Source of the DNA: JAFGPL01 sp963781805
GTDB lineage: Bacteria > Bacteroidota > Bacteroidia > Bacteroidales > UBA10428
Assembly (NCBI GenBank): GCA_963781805.1
Contig: CAWAHF010000004.1
Location: 5,828,001 to 5,892,000 of the forward strand
Length of the DNA: 64,000 nucleotides
Direction: 5' to 3'
Translations under genes and position numbers: made by a program
Shown: positions 25,046 to 33,555 of the stretch, in pieces
Layout of the letters: each line of letters opens with the position of its first letter
How positions within the stretch are numbered: the stretch's first letter is position 1
The notes under the pieces: generated by a model
Told to the model about the DNA's origin: nothing
What the model saw: the letters and a program-made list of their open reading frames with translations, nothing else
Database searches by the model: none

Positions 25046-26317
25046 TTAATTCGTAAATCGATTTTTATGTGCCCATAATCCAATGGCAGGATTAGAGATA
25101 TAATAAATCTTTTCGCCATCCACTGTATTATAGCCATCCTTTAATTTTTTGGGATCGTATTTTGCCTTCATCTCATCCAGTTTGGCATAATTGAAATTTA
25201 CGCTTTCGATCTCATCTTTTGAAAGTTTTCCCGGACAATAGGTAATCTTAAATCTGTTTTCGGAAGAACCGTGAATCAGGTGAGCTGCCGCACTCAGGTT
25301 ATTCCGCAAATCTTCATTCTTATCCACATTGTCCAGAATTTCAGGAGTTGTAAGATATCCATACTTACGGATAAGCTTGTCAATTTCCTTATCCTCACCG
25401 AATTCCCTTAATCCCGGAGCCAGGACGATAAGTTCCCCGCCATCAGCAATAGCCATACGTGTACGGTAAATACTTTTGTTTCCCAGCCATGTACTTTTAA
25501 ATTCCGAAGGATCGAGATAAACGACTACTTTGGCCAGTGCTTCATCAAGCATCTGGAAGTTAACTTTTAGGGATAGTTCGGCTGCTTTGTTAAAACACTC
25601 AATATCATCACCGATATATAATCCACGAACTTTTAATTTTCCATCATCACCCCGTCCCACAACGGTTTGTACATATATTATAGGCAAGCCTCCGGCAAAA
25701 TGATCCGATGCATAGTTAAGTACTTTTCTTACCGGATTATCTGCCCTTCCCATAATGCGCTCCATGCCGTACACAGCGCCCAAAAAATGACTTTTGTTGA
25801 TACCCTCGGCACCGCCGGTTCCCACAAAAACATTTTTATTATAATTGGCCATTCCTATAACTTCATGAGGCACTACCTGGCCTATGGATAAAATAAGGTC
25901 GAAATTACCGTTTACCAAAAGGCTGTTGACCTGTGCAGGCCAGGGATAACTTATTTTTCCTTCGGATACTTCGTAAAGGAATTCTTCCGGCACATCGCCC
26001 AGTTTAACCAGGTCGCTTCGCCAGTTATGCTCGCGAAAAAGCGAGGATGGAACCGTACCGAACATTTCACTGATTTCATTATAGGTCATCGGAAAGTGCG
26101 TACCGAGAGCCGGTAAAATATCAGTTAGTTTGTTGCCGTAATATTCCCATGCATATCTGGTTAGTTCACCTGCCCGTGAGTGAAATCGGGTGATATCAGG
26201 GGGGAGTGCAAGTACCTTTTTTTTATCTCCGAGTTTGTCAAGCGCTTCAATGAGTCCTTTTTTCAAATCTTCCGGACTCAATACATCTTTTTCTGATCCT
26301 CTGGCATAAAGTAACAT
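25046..26317 (-). CDS. LarA-family nickel-pincer racemase/epimerase (putative sugar-acid 2-epimerase)
   Basis: A 423-aa LarA-superfamily enzyme. Compared with lactate racemase it retains the DxTR motif (PPDITRFH, Asp41/Arg44), a catalytic His74 (GTHFPM), His151 (VVPHEV), Lys161 (NYNKNV) and His177 (NKSHFLG). The spacings His151-Lys161 (10) and Lys161-His177 (16) equal those of LarA His174-Lys184-His200, which bind the nickel-pincer nucleotide. Family members invert the alpha-hydroxyl carbon of 2-hydroxyacids, and gluconate 2-epimerase activity is known in the superfamily. Placed between fructuronate reductase and gnd, mannonate/gluconate interconversion is my inference. The cofactor genes larB, larC and larE are not in the window. 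Confidence 0.85.
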   Translation of the reverse strand: MLLYARGSEKDVLSPEDLKKGLIEALDKLGDKKKVLALPPDITRFHSRAGELTRYAWEYYGNKLTDILPALGTHFPMTYNEISEMFGTVPSSLFREHNWRSDLVKLGDVPEEFLYEVSEGKISYPWPAQVNSLLVNGNFDLILSIGQVVPHEVIGMANYNKNVFVGTGGAEGINKSHFLGAVYGMERIMGRADNPVRKVLNYASDHFAGGLPIIYVQTVVGRGDDGKLKVRGLYIGDDIECFNKAAELSLKVNFQMLDEALAKVVVYLDPSEFKSTWLGNKSIYRTRMAIADGGELIVLAPGLREFGEDKEIDKLIRKYGYLTTPEILDNVDKNEDLRNNLSAAAHLIHGSSENRFKITYCPGKLSKDEIESVNFNYAKLDEMKAKYDPKKLKDGYNTVDGEKIYYISNPAIGLWAHKNRFTN

Positions 26318-26355
26318 ATTCTTGTCTTTTTAATTTATTCTTTTAACTATTAAAA

Positions 26356-26763
26356 CTAATTTTTTAGCGTATATCCCGGTGCCGTCTTTTTAAATCGTGT
26401 GAAATAATAGTCTGTGGCTACCAAACCGAGCAGGATACCAGCAATATTATAATACATGTCGTTGGGGTTGAACGTGCGACCAGCAATTCCAATCTGGATT
26501 GTTTCAGAAGCTATGGCAAAGCTAATCCATAACAGATAAAACAAACCTCTGTTCAAATTTTTCAGCTTATTATCCTGTTTTTTCTTGATGACAAATAACA
26601 TACCCAACAAAAAATAGACCACAAGATGTTCCATATAATCAATCCGAAAATTTAATCCCCATGCATGGATTTGTGATTTGGGCGTTTTTGGTATTACGGC
26701 AAGGATAGTTACGGTAATAAGCCAAAACCAGAATAAAAAATTAGATAGGATCACCCGTTTCAA
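26356..26763 (-). CDS. VanZ-like membrane protein
   Basis: A 135-aa protein with four predicted membrane helices (about residues 6-25, 45-62, 74-92, 100-125). The motif FRIDYMEHLVVYFLLG and the GRTFNPNDMYYNIAGILLG block are typical of VanZ-like proteins (antibiotic-resistance or phosphotransbutyrylase-associated family). The role is unknown. It lies between the URO-D-like gene (34-bp gap) and the LarA-like gene (38-bp gap), so it seems to be a passenger of the operon. Confidence 0.85.
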   Translation of the reverse strand: MKRVILSNFLFWFWLITVTILAVIPKTPKSQIHAWGLNFRIDYMEHLVVYFLLGMLFVIKKKQDNKLKNLNRGLFYLLWISFAIASETIQIGIAGRTFNPNDMYYNIAGILLGLVATDYYFTRFKKTAPGYTLKN

Positions 26764-26797
26764 TTTTTTGCTTTTTTTGAATTGTTAAAAATTATAA

Positions 26798-27817
26798 TTA
26801 AACCATTTCAATCAATGCTTGTATATTTTCTGTGGCTACACCCGGCGGCATTCCTCCGGCACACGATAAAATAAAACTGTCTGTATGTGTAAGTTCTGCA
26901 ACTTGCTTTTTTACAGCATCTTTGATGTCATCAGGTGTGCCATTAGCCAGAACATCACGGGGAGGTATGCTGCCGATGATTGCCATCCGGTTATTTGAAA
27001 GCTCTCTTATTTTATTTATCGAAGTATAGATGCCCGGGTTGTAAAGATTGATTCCTGCTTCAGGATACATTGCAACCGATGATTCACATTCTGCATCATT
27101 GTGGAAAAACTTCACTGATGCAGGGACATCATAGATACTTTTAAGATAGGGCAATCCAAACTCCTTAAATTCTTCTGTTCCAATAAAACCAACAATATCA
27201 TCGAGTACAAGAATGCCATCGATGGAGGGAAAAGTTTTCCGTTGCATGTCATGCCATTCCACCAGGAATTCCGTGATGATTCTAAGCAGTTTATGAATTC
27301 TTTCTGGTTCCATCATACAGGCCATCAGAAATTCGCTCACCCCCATCAGAAAAGTTGCGATATTCAGGGGTCCCCGGGAGACTGAAAATTTAATCTGGTG
27401 ACCAGCTTTTTCAATCTCAGGTTGCATTAATTTTAACCGGTTAAGCATAAAAGGCAATAATCCGTCTGTTGCCGGATTAGGCTTTACCATTTTGTCTATA
27501 TCTTCTGTCGAGAGAATCGTCTTTTCTGCAAATGGAAATTCATTCTCGTAAAACATGCATTTGGCGCCAAAAGCAGAAGGTTCGGTACACATTCCATACT
27601 CACTCCAGAAGCCGGGAAGAAACCATGTATCAGGAAATGTTTCTATGGCTTTCATATTTGCCTTAAACCATAAATCATCATTGGTATAGTAGTCGAGAAT
27701 TTTCATACCATACCAGTTCGGTAACCAGGGACTGTCAATAATAAATCCTACGGGTATTTTCTCCATTGGTTTTCCCGATACCACAGCAACTAAATCATTC
27801 CATTGTTTTTCAGTCAT
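26798..27817 (-). CDS. Uroporphyrinogen decarboxylase (URO-D)-fold protein
   Basis: A 339-aa protein of the URO-D/cobalamin-methyltransferase (MtaA/CmuA) superfamily. Recognisable blocks: WLPNWYGMKILDYYTNDDLWF near the N-terminus, SRGPLNIATFLMGVSEFL, then LVLDDIVGFIGTEEF, and the C-terminal GSIPPRDVLANGTPDDIKDAV. Such proteins in catabolic operons of Bacteroidota are usually not heme enzymes. Methyl transfer from methylated sugars is one possibility but no corrinoid partner is present. It starts the tight minus-strand block of six genes down to gnd. Confidence 0.78.
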   Translation of the reverse strand: MTEKQWNDLVAVVSGKPMEKIPVGFIIDSPWLPNWYGMKILDYYTNDDLWFKANMKAIETFPDTWFLPGFWSEYGMCTEPSAFGAKCMFYENEFPFAEKTILSTEDIDKMVKPNPATDGLLPFMLNRLKLMQPEIEKAGHQIKFSVSRGPLNIATFLMGVSEFLMACMMEPERIHKLLRIITEFLVEWHDMQRKTFPSIDGILVLDDIVGFIGTEEFKEFGLPYLKSIYDVPASVKFFHNDAECESSVAMYPEAGINLYNPGIYTSINKIRELSNNRMAIIGSIPPRDVLANGTPDDIKDAVKKQVAELTHTDSFILSCAGGMPPGVATENIQALIEMV

Positions 27818-27975
27818 ACCTGATAAAACTTTTAAATTATGGTTTAAAAACTATTTTTTCTATCCCTATTTTCCAGATCAAAAACACCAAACCAACCTTC
27901 ATTTAAATTCCGGTTGGCAAGCCCCGAACTCCAAACTCCGAACTCCGAACCCCGAAACCCGATACCTCTAAAGCC

Positions 27976-28827
27976 CTAAACCCCTCCAAAAGCGCTATAT
28001 CCTCCATCAACCGGTATTACCACACCTGTAATGAATTTGGATACATCAGATAACAGAAATAAAGAGGTTCCCTGAAGTTCTTCTACTTCTCCGTATCTTC
28101 CCATTGGAGTGTTATTGATAATTTTTTTACCCCGTGCCGTTGCTTCGCCGGTTTTTTCGTCAATCAGCAAAAACCTGTTCTGGTTGGTCAGGAAGAAGCC
28201 CGGTGCAATAGCATTAACCCTGATTCCGGTTTTGGCAAAATGAACCGATAACCACATTGTGAAATTATTGATAGCCGCTTTGGCTGCTGAGTACGCAGGT
28301 ATCTTGGTCAACGGTTTGTAGGAATTCATTGACGATACATTCAGAACAGCGCCTTTGCCTTTTTCCAGCATATCTTTTGTAAGAACCAGTGTGGGTAAAA
28401 CGGTACCCATGAAATTCAGGTCAAATACTTTCTGAAAACCTCCCAGTTGTAAACCAAAAAACGTTTCTTCAAGTGCGGTCACTTTGTTGCTTTCCATTTG
28501 TTCCTGTTTTGTTGTAGCTGAGGGGTGATTACCACCAGCACCATTGATTAGGATATCGATTTTACCCAATTTCTGATTGATCTCTGATTTTGCTTTTTCG
28601 AGAGATGTTTTATCCAGTACATTCGCTTCAACACCAATACATTGGGTGCCTGACTCCTTTGCAATCTCGGCAGCAACTTTGTCAGCCATCTCTTTATTAA
28701 TATCAAGAATGGCAACCTTAATGCCCACTGAGCATAGTCCCTGTACCAAAGCTTTGCCTATTACCCCTGCGCCACCGGTAATCGCACATACTTGTCCGTT
28801 TAAATCGTCGAATGATAATTTTTTCAT
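27976..28827 (-). CDS. SDR oxidoreductase, D-mannonate oxidoreductase / fructuronate reductase type
   Basis: A 283-aa short-chain dehydrogenase with TGGAGVIG cofactor loop (residues 17-24), NGAGG, catalytic Ser in LNVSSMNS, and YSAAK Tyr/Lys. It also has the long insertion ATTKQEQMES...ETFFGLQLGG, typical of the SDR-type mannonate oxidoreductases in uxaC/uxuA loci. It would reduce D-fructuronate to D-mannonate with NADH. It starts 16 bp after the LacI-type regulator stop and so is co-transcribed with it. A 158-bp gap with a low-complexity CCGAACT repeat (27920-27965) separates it from the next gene. Confidence 0.87.
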   Translation of the reverse strand: MKKLSFDDLNGQVCAITGGAGVIGKALVQGLCSVGIKVAILDINKEMADKVAAEIAKESGTQCIGVEANVLDKTSLEKAKSEINQKLGKIDILINGAGGNHPSATTKQEQMESNKVTALEETFFGLQLGGFQKVFDLNFMGTVLPTLVLTKDMLEKGKGAVLNVSSMNSYKPLTKIPAYSAAKAAINNFTMWLSVHFAKTGIRVNAIAPGFFLTNQNRFLLIDEKTGEATARGKKIINNTPMGRYGEVEELQGTSLFLLSDVSKFITGVVIPVDGGYSAFGGV

Positions 28828-28843
28828 AATGTATTTGTTTTTA

Positions 28844-29905
28844 TTAATATTCCAGATAATAAGTTAAATTTTCATTTGTAATAATATCAATTGGTAAGTA
28901 CAAATTCTTTGTATATCCCTTTTTCAAAATCAAATGGTTGTATAAGGCCATTATTCCATAATATCCCTGTTCAACCGGTTTTTGGCTGATTAGAAAATCA
29001 ATGGTTCCTGATTTAAGAAATGCGATGTTTTCTTCTGTCAGGTCAAAACCTATTAATCTCATATCTATATTTTTATCGGTAAGGTACTTTGCAACCTTAA
29101 ATACCCGTGAATTGGGAACAAAGATACCATGTATATTTTTACTCCGGCTAAAAGCATCTTCAAGATTTTGATTTACAGAATCCTGAGAAATGTCTTCAAT
29201 ATTAATTGTGGCAAATTTAACTCCTAATTCGTGATGATCATTAAAATAACTTTCAAATCCGCTGTTTCTTTTAATCAGATGTCGATGATTCGCAAGATGC
29301 TTCGATATGTTAACCACCAGCAGGTCGGATTTACTTATGAATCCCATGCTCATAAGCCTTGCTGCAAGGTAACCGCTCTGGAATGAATCTTGTCCGACGT
29401 AAGACAGGTAATCCAGTTCTTCGATATTGGAATTTATAAATACAAATGGTATTTGATGATCCTGGCAACGATGAACCAGTTCAATTGCCTGGGTATATTG
29501 CACAGGAGCAAACAAAAGCCCGTCAGGCTTTGAATTAATAATTTTTTCTGTCTGAGACTGAAAAGATTCCGGATCAAACTGATCAAAAAAGCAGTAATCA
29601 ACATCAATTCCAAAGTGCCCAATCTCTGAGAGTGCTTTATTCATTCCGGCAAGAGGCGCTTTCCAAAAGCTGCTGTCTTCCTGTATGTCGGGTATTAAAA
29701 TTGAAAATTTATATGTCTTTTTGGTGGCCAGAATACTTGCAAGAATATCGGGACTGTAATTAACCTCTTCTACAATTTTTAATATTTTTTTTCTGGTCAA
29801 CGGAGAAACCTGTCCCCGATTGTGGATAACTCTGTCAACCGTGCCAATGGATACCCCAGCTAACCGGGCTATGTCCGTAATTGTTATTTTCTTCCTGTCT
29901 TCTAT
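28844..29905 (-). CDS. LacI-family regulator of hexuronate catabolism
   Basis: A LacI-type repressor of about 353 aa. The helix-turn-helix is intact: ITITDIARLAGVSIGTVDRV and VSPLTRKKILKIVEEVNY, followed by the periplasmic-binding-like effector domain (FSILIPDIQEDSSFW...). The first ATG/GTG/TTG in frame is the TTG at 29800, which would lie after the recognition helix. The frame stays open upstream to a TAA at 29912-29914, with no canonical start, so an unusual start such as ATA at 29905 (or ATT) is needed. Divergent from uxaE, with two palindromic operators between. The effector is presumably a uronate pathway intermediate. Confidence 0.85.
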   Translation of the reverse strand: MEDRKKITITDIARLAGVSIGTVDRVIHNRGQVSPLTRKKILKIVEEVNYSPDILASILATKKTYKFSILIPDIQEDSSFWKAPLAGMNKALSEIGHFGIDVDYCFFDQFDPESFQSQTEKIINSKPDGLLFAPVQYTQAIELVHRCQDHQIPFVFINSNIEELDYLSYVGQDSFQSGYLAARLMSMGFISKSDLLVVNISKHLANHRHLIKRNSGFESYFNDHHELGVKFATINIEDISQDSVNQNLEDAFSRSKNIHGIFVPNSRVFKVAKYLTDKNIDMRLIGFDLTEENIAFLKSGTIDFLISQKPVEQGYYGIMALYNHLILKKGYTKNLYLPIDIITNENLTYYLEY

Positions 29906-29945
29906 AACGCTTTAAAATTAAGGATGTTATGTATATTTGAATTTC

Positions 29946-29959
29946 CGTGTACGTACACG
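29946..29959. promoter_or_regulatory. LacI-type operator 1
   Basis: Perfect 14-bp palindrome CGTGTACGTACACG with a central CG, the usual form of LacI/GalR-family operators. It lies about 40 bp upstream of the regulator's coding region, suggesting autorepression. Confidence 0.8.
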
Positions 29960-30015
29960 CGGATTAGACAAAAATAAATAAAAAATTGAGAATATGAATA
30001 AAATTTTTGTATTTT

Positions 30016-30029
30016 CGTGTGCGTACACG
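30016..30029. promoter_or_regulatory. LacI-type operator 2
   Basis: CGTGTGCGTACACG, identical to operator 1 except for one base, centred 70 bp from it and 27 bp upstream of the uxaE-like start. The spacing of about seven helical turns would allow a DNA loop. It is the likely operator of the uxaE-uxaC transcript. Confidence 0.8.
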
Positions 30030-30055
30030 GAAATTATAAATTAAACATATACAAC

Positions 30056-31303
30056 ATGAAAATTGAAAAATACTCCTTTGGATTGGGTGACAGATTTGGA
30101 CAACAGGGAATTTATCAGCTTAAAGCCATATTAAAGGCTAAGGAAGCAGGTATAAACATTACACCGGTGTGGAATAAATCTAACCGTGAACATATGATCG
30201 TTCATACAGAACCTGATGATGTGCGGATTGAAGCTGACAATGCCACCAAAAAATCCGGCTGGCAGGGACAGTACCTGGTGGATGCTGATCACATAAACCT
30301 GGGAAATGTTGAAAAATACATTAAATCCTCTGATTTCTTTACGCTTGATGTTGCTGATTATATTGGTAAACTGGCTACAGAAGAAGAGATTAAAAAGTTT
30401 ATGGAAATCAACCGGAAATACATAGGACAACTATTTATTCCCGGAATTCAACAACCATTTAACGTAAGCGAAAATCTGCTAAGAAAAATAGCAGAGAAGT
30501 TTTTGTATGCCATCAAAGAAGCCTCTAAAATTTATAGCTTCATTGCAGAGAGAAAAGGCGCTGATAATTTTATTCCCGAAGTATCAATGGATGAAGTTAA
30601 TTCACCACAAACCCCTGTGGAAATGTTTTTCATATTAAGCGCACTTTCTCATTATAAAGTTCCTGTACAAACCATAGCACCTAAGTTTACAGGCAGATTT
30701 AATAAAGGGGTTGATTACGTGGGTGATATTAAACAATTCACCAGGGAATTTGAAGAAGATTTACTTGTGATTGATTTTGCAGTTACAGAATTTGGTCTGC
30801 CTGATAACCTTAAGTTGAGTGTTCATTCGGGGAGTGATAAGTTTAGCATTTATCCTGTAATGGGCAGCCTGATTAAGAAACATGACAAAGGAATACATGT
30901 TAAAACAGCTGGAACAACCTGGCTCGAAGAAATCATTGGTCTGGCGCTTGCAGATGGTGAGGCACTTGATTTGGCAAAATCAATTTATGCAAAAGCGTTC
31001 GAGAGAAGAGATGAACTGTGTGGACCTTATGCAACAGTCATTGATATCGATTTTGATGAGTTGCCATCTCCGGAAATGGTAAAAACCTGGTCCAGTGAAA
31101 AATTTGCCAATACACTTCGTCATATTCCGGGTCAGGCAGATTATGACCCGAACTTCAGACAATTAATTCATGTGGGTTATAAGGTTGCTGCCGAATATGG
31201 AAATGTATACATTCACCATATCAATGCCAATGCCGATTTGGTTGGACAGCAGGTGTATGAAAATATTTATGACAGGCATATTGCACGACTATTTGCATTA
31301 TAA
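30056..31303 (+). CDS. uxaE: Tagaturonate epimerase family protein (UxaE-like)
   Basis: A 415-aa enzyme from the ATG at 30056; the longer frame from 30017 would read through the operator. It belongs to the tagaturonate 3-epimerase family described as UxaE in Thermotoga, with blocks FGLGDRFGQQG at the N-terminus, VSMDEVNSPQTPVEMFFILSAL, IAPKFTGRFNKGVDYVGD, and SVHSGSDKFSIYP. It interconverts D-tagaturonate and D-fructuronate, so galacturonate and glucuronate converge. It is the first gene of the plus-strand operon with uxaC. The assignment relies on recalled family resemblance and context. Confidence 0.82.
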   Translation: MKIEKYSFGLGDRFGQQGIYQLKAILKAKEAGINITPVWNKSNREHMIVHTEPDDVRIEADNATKKSGWQGQYLVDADHINLGNVEKYIKSSDFFTLDVADYIGKLATEEEIKKFMEINRKYIGQLFIPGIQQPFNVSENLLRKIAEKFLYAIKEASKIYSFIAERKGADNFIPEVSMDEVNSPQTPVEMFFILSALSHYKVPVQTIAPKFTGRFNKGVDYVGDIKQFTREFEEDLLVIDFAVTEFGLPDNLKLSVHSGSDKFSIYPVMGSLIKKHDKGIHVKTAGTTWLEEIIGLALADGEALDLAKSIYAKAFERRDELCGPYATVIDIDFDELPSPEMVKTWSSEKFANTLRHIPGQADYDPNFRQLIHVGYKVAAEYGNVYIHHINANADLVGQQVYENIYDRHIARLFAL

Positions 31304-31449
31304 AACGGTGTACCGGAATTAATTTCAATATTGAAGAATCTGTTTACAATCTACTTATTGTTTTTGATTCTTTCCTAATAAATGATTAGTTCGGAACCTA
31401 TTGAATTGCCTGATAAATGAAAATTAAGTCTAATCTTTAATTATTGAAT

Positions 31450-32862
31450 ATGAAAAAATTTCTTGATGATAATTTTGTTTTACAGACAAAAACTGCCCAG
31501 ACATTATACCATGAGCATGCCAAAAATATGCCTATCATAGATTACCATTGCCATTTAAATCCAAAAGAAGTGGCGGATGACAAGAATTTTGAAAATCTGG
31601 CCCAAATATGGTTGTATGGCGATCATTACAAATGGAGGGCAATGCGCACCAATGGTGTGGATGAAGCATATTGTACCGGAAATAAATCAGATTGGGAAAA
31701 ATTTGAAAAATGGGCAGAAACCGTTCCTCATACCATCAGAAATCCATTATATCACTGGACACATCTGGAACTTAAAACAGCTTTCGGGATTGAAAAAATT
31801 CTTAGTCCGAAAACCGCCCGTGAAATTTATGATGAGGCGTCTGCCAAACTGAAAACAAAAGAGTATTCTACCCGGAACCTGATGCGGAAATACAAAGTCG
31901 AAGTGGTCTGTACTACCGATGATCCTGTTGATTCGCTGGAACACCACAAAAAGGTAAAGGCAGAAGGGATAGATATTAAGATGCTCCCGGCCTGGCGTCC
32001 TGACAAAGCAATGGCTCCTGAAAATCCAAAGAAATACAATGATTATCTGGATCAACTGTCAAATGTCTCGGGCAGAAAAATAGTTTCGTATACCGATTTG
32101 CTCGAAGCATTGGAAATCAGGCATGAATACTTTCATCAGAATGGTTGCAGGTTATCGGATCACGGACTGGAAACCATGTATGCTGATGATTATACCGAAT
32201 CGGAAATCAAGAGTATTTTTAGTAAGGTACGGGGTGGGGGAGCGCTGAATTCCCAGGAGATTAGTAAACTAAAATCTGCGTTGCTCTATGAACTTGGAAT
32301 AATGGATCATAAACGCAGCTGGGTTCAGCAATATCACCTTGGTGCTTTGCGAAATAACAATACCAGGCTCTTCAACCTGTTAGGACCTGATACCGGTTTT
32401 GACTCTATTGGTGACTGGAATATGGCCATACCTATGTCGAGATTGCTTGACCGGTTGGATACAAATAACAAACTGGCAAAAACCATTCTGTACAATTTGA
32501 ATCCAAAAGAAAATGAATTGATTGCTACCATGATTGGTAATTTTCAGGATGGTTCTGTACCCGGAAAGATTCAATATGGTTCCGGATGGTGGTTCCTGGA
32601 TCAGAAAAACGGAATGGAAAAGCAGTTAAATGCACTTTCCACCCTGGGATTATTGAGCAGGTTTATCGGTATGTTAACAGATTCGAGAAGCTTTCTGTCC
32701 TACCCGCGTCATGAATATTTCAGAAGAATTCTTTGTAATCTGCTGGGCAACGATGTGGAAAACGGTGAAATTCCGGACGACATGGAATTGCTTGGTAAAA
32801 TGGTTGAAAATATTAGTTATTACAATGCAAGAAACTATTTTAAATTTCATGAAGTAAAATAA
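31450..32862 (+). CDS. uxaC: Glucuronate isomerase
   Basis: A 470-aa uronate isomerase (amidohydrolase superfamily) from ATG 31450. N-terminal motif IIDYHCHLNPKEVADDKNF with the metal ligands His-x-His, VEVVCTTDDPVD, the C-terminal GDWNMAIPMSRLLDRLDTNN, GSGWWFLDQKNGM and MLTDSRSFLSYPRHEYFRR are all present and full length. It converts D-glucuronate to D-fructuronate and D-galacturonate to D-tagaturonate. It lies 146 bp after uxaE and is followed by a strong terminator. Confidence 0.96.
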   Translation: MKKFLDDNFVLQTKTAQTLYHEHAKNMPIIDYHCHLNPKEVADDKNFENLAQIWLYGDHYKWRAMRTNGVDEAYCTGNKSDWEKFEKWAETVPHTIRNPLYHWTHLELKTAFGIEKILSPKTAREIYDEASAKLKTKEYSTRNLMRKYKVEVVCTTDDPVDSLEHHKKVKAEGIDIKMLPAWRPDKAMAPENPKKYNDYLDQLSNVSGRKIVSYTDLLEALEIRHEYFHQNGCRLSDHGLETMYADDYTESEIKSIFSKVRGGGALNSQEISKLKSALLYELGIMDHKRSWVQQYHLGALRNNNTRLFNLLGPDTGFDSIGDWNMAIPMSRLLDRLDTNNKLAKTILYNLNPKENELIATMIGNFQDGSVPGKIQYGSGWWFLDQKNGMEKQLNALSTLGLLSRFIGMLTDSRSFLSYPRHEYFRRILCNLLGNDVENGEIPDDMELLGKMVENISYYNARNYFKFHEVK

Positions 32863-32888
32863 AATATTGTCCTGGTTCAACATTATAA

Positions 32889-32913
32889 AGCCGGCGGAAT
32901 GCCGGTTTTTTTT
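32889..32913 (+). terminator. Intrinsic terminator of uxaE-uxaC
   Basis: GCCGGC hairpin (AGCCGGC-GGAAT-GCCGGT) followed by a run of eight T, starting 27 bp after the uxaC stop. A strong bidirectional-looking terminator that separates the uronate operon from the minus-strand genes to its right. Confidence 0.88.
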
Positions 32914-32946
32914 GTAGTCTTTTATGTTTTTATATACTCCGGGTTG

Positions 32947-33504
32947 TTAACTAACTTTCTGTTTTTCGTTAGCAATTCTTAAAAGTTCGTTTACTGTTTT
33001 CCAGTTACGTGTGGTTGTGGTCACTTTCAATTTGGATTCAAAAAAGGTATTGTTCAGTTTAGTCCGGCCATACCCATTGGGACAATGCAGAAAGATTTCC
33101 CTTTCCATTTGATGGAAGCTGTCAGGTTCAGATTTAAAATTCAAGATCTTTTCCAGATTGGATTTATTAGGTGTTTCTGAAAGGAATGTAACATATAATT
33201 TATCTACATCAATATTTTTCATTTGCAGATAGGGATTGTTTGAAACGGTTTTTTGCATCTCATTTTTCGTCAGGATAATTACCGGGACATCGAAACCGAA
33301 TTTTTTGAGTATTCCTTCCTGAATACTATCGCGAATATGATTTAAATCTGTGGTATCAGTTGAAAAAACCACATTTCCGCTGTTTATATAAGTAGTTATG
33401 TTTATATATTTTAGATCCTCATAAATTTTTATCAGTTCAGGCATCTGTACTCTTTTCTGACCACTTACATTGATACCTCTCAGCATTGAGATCAATACAT
33501 TCAT
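32947..33504 (-). CDS. DUF1697 family protein
   Basis: A 185-aa protein opening with LISMLRGINVSGQKRVQMPELI, the DUF1697 signature, with YINSGNVVFST and the GYGRTKLNNTFFE...TTTRNWKTVNELL C-terminal block. The family is widespread, structurally known, and without an established biochemical function. No signal peptide. It has its own start and lies about 50 bp downstream of the GNAT gene on the same strand, so co-transcription is possible. Confidence 0.9.
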   Translation of the reverse strand: MNVLISMLRGINVSGQKRVQMPELIKIYEDLKYINITTYINSGNVVFSTDTTDLNHIRDSIQEGILKKFGFDVPVIILTKNEMQKTVSNNPYLQMKNIDVDKLYVTFLSETPNKSNLEKILNFKSEPDSFHQMEREIFLHCPNGYGRTKLNNTFFESKLKVTTTTRNWKTVNELLRIANEKQKVS

Positions 33505-33555
33505 TTTCTGAATATAATTTAAATTGGAATTTCAAATCAGGTTAACAATCTCAGA

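Noticed and set aside
30017..30055. Longer N-terminus for the uxaE-like protein
   Set aside because: It would translate through the operator at 30016-30029 and adds a sequence not seen in the family; the ATG at 30056 fits the conserved start.
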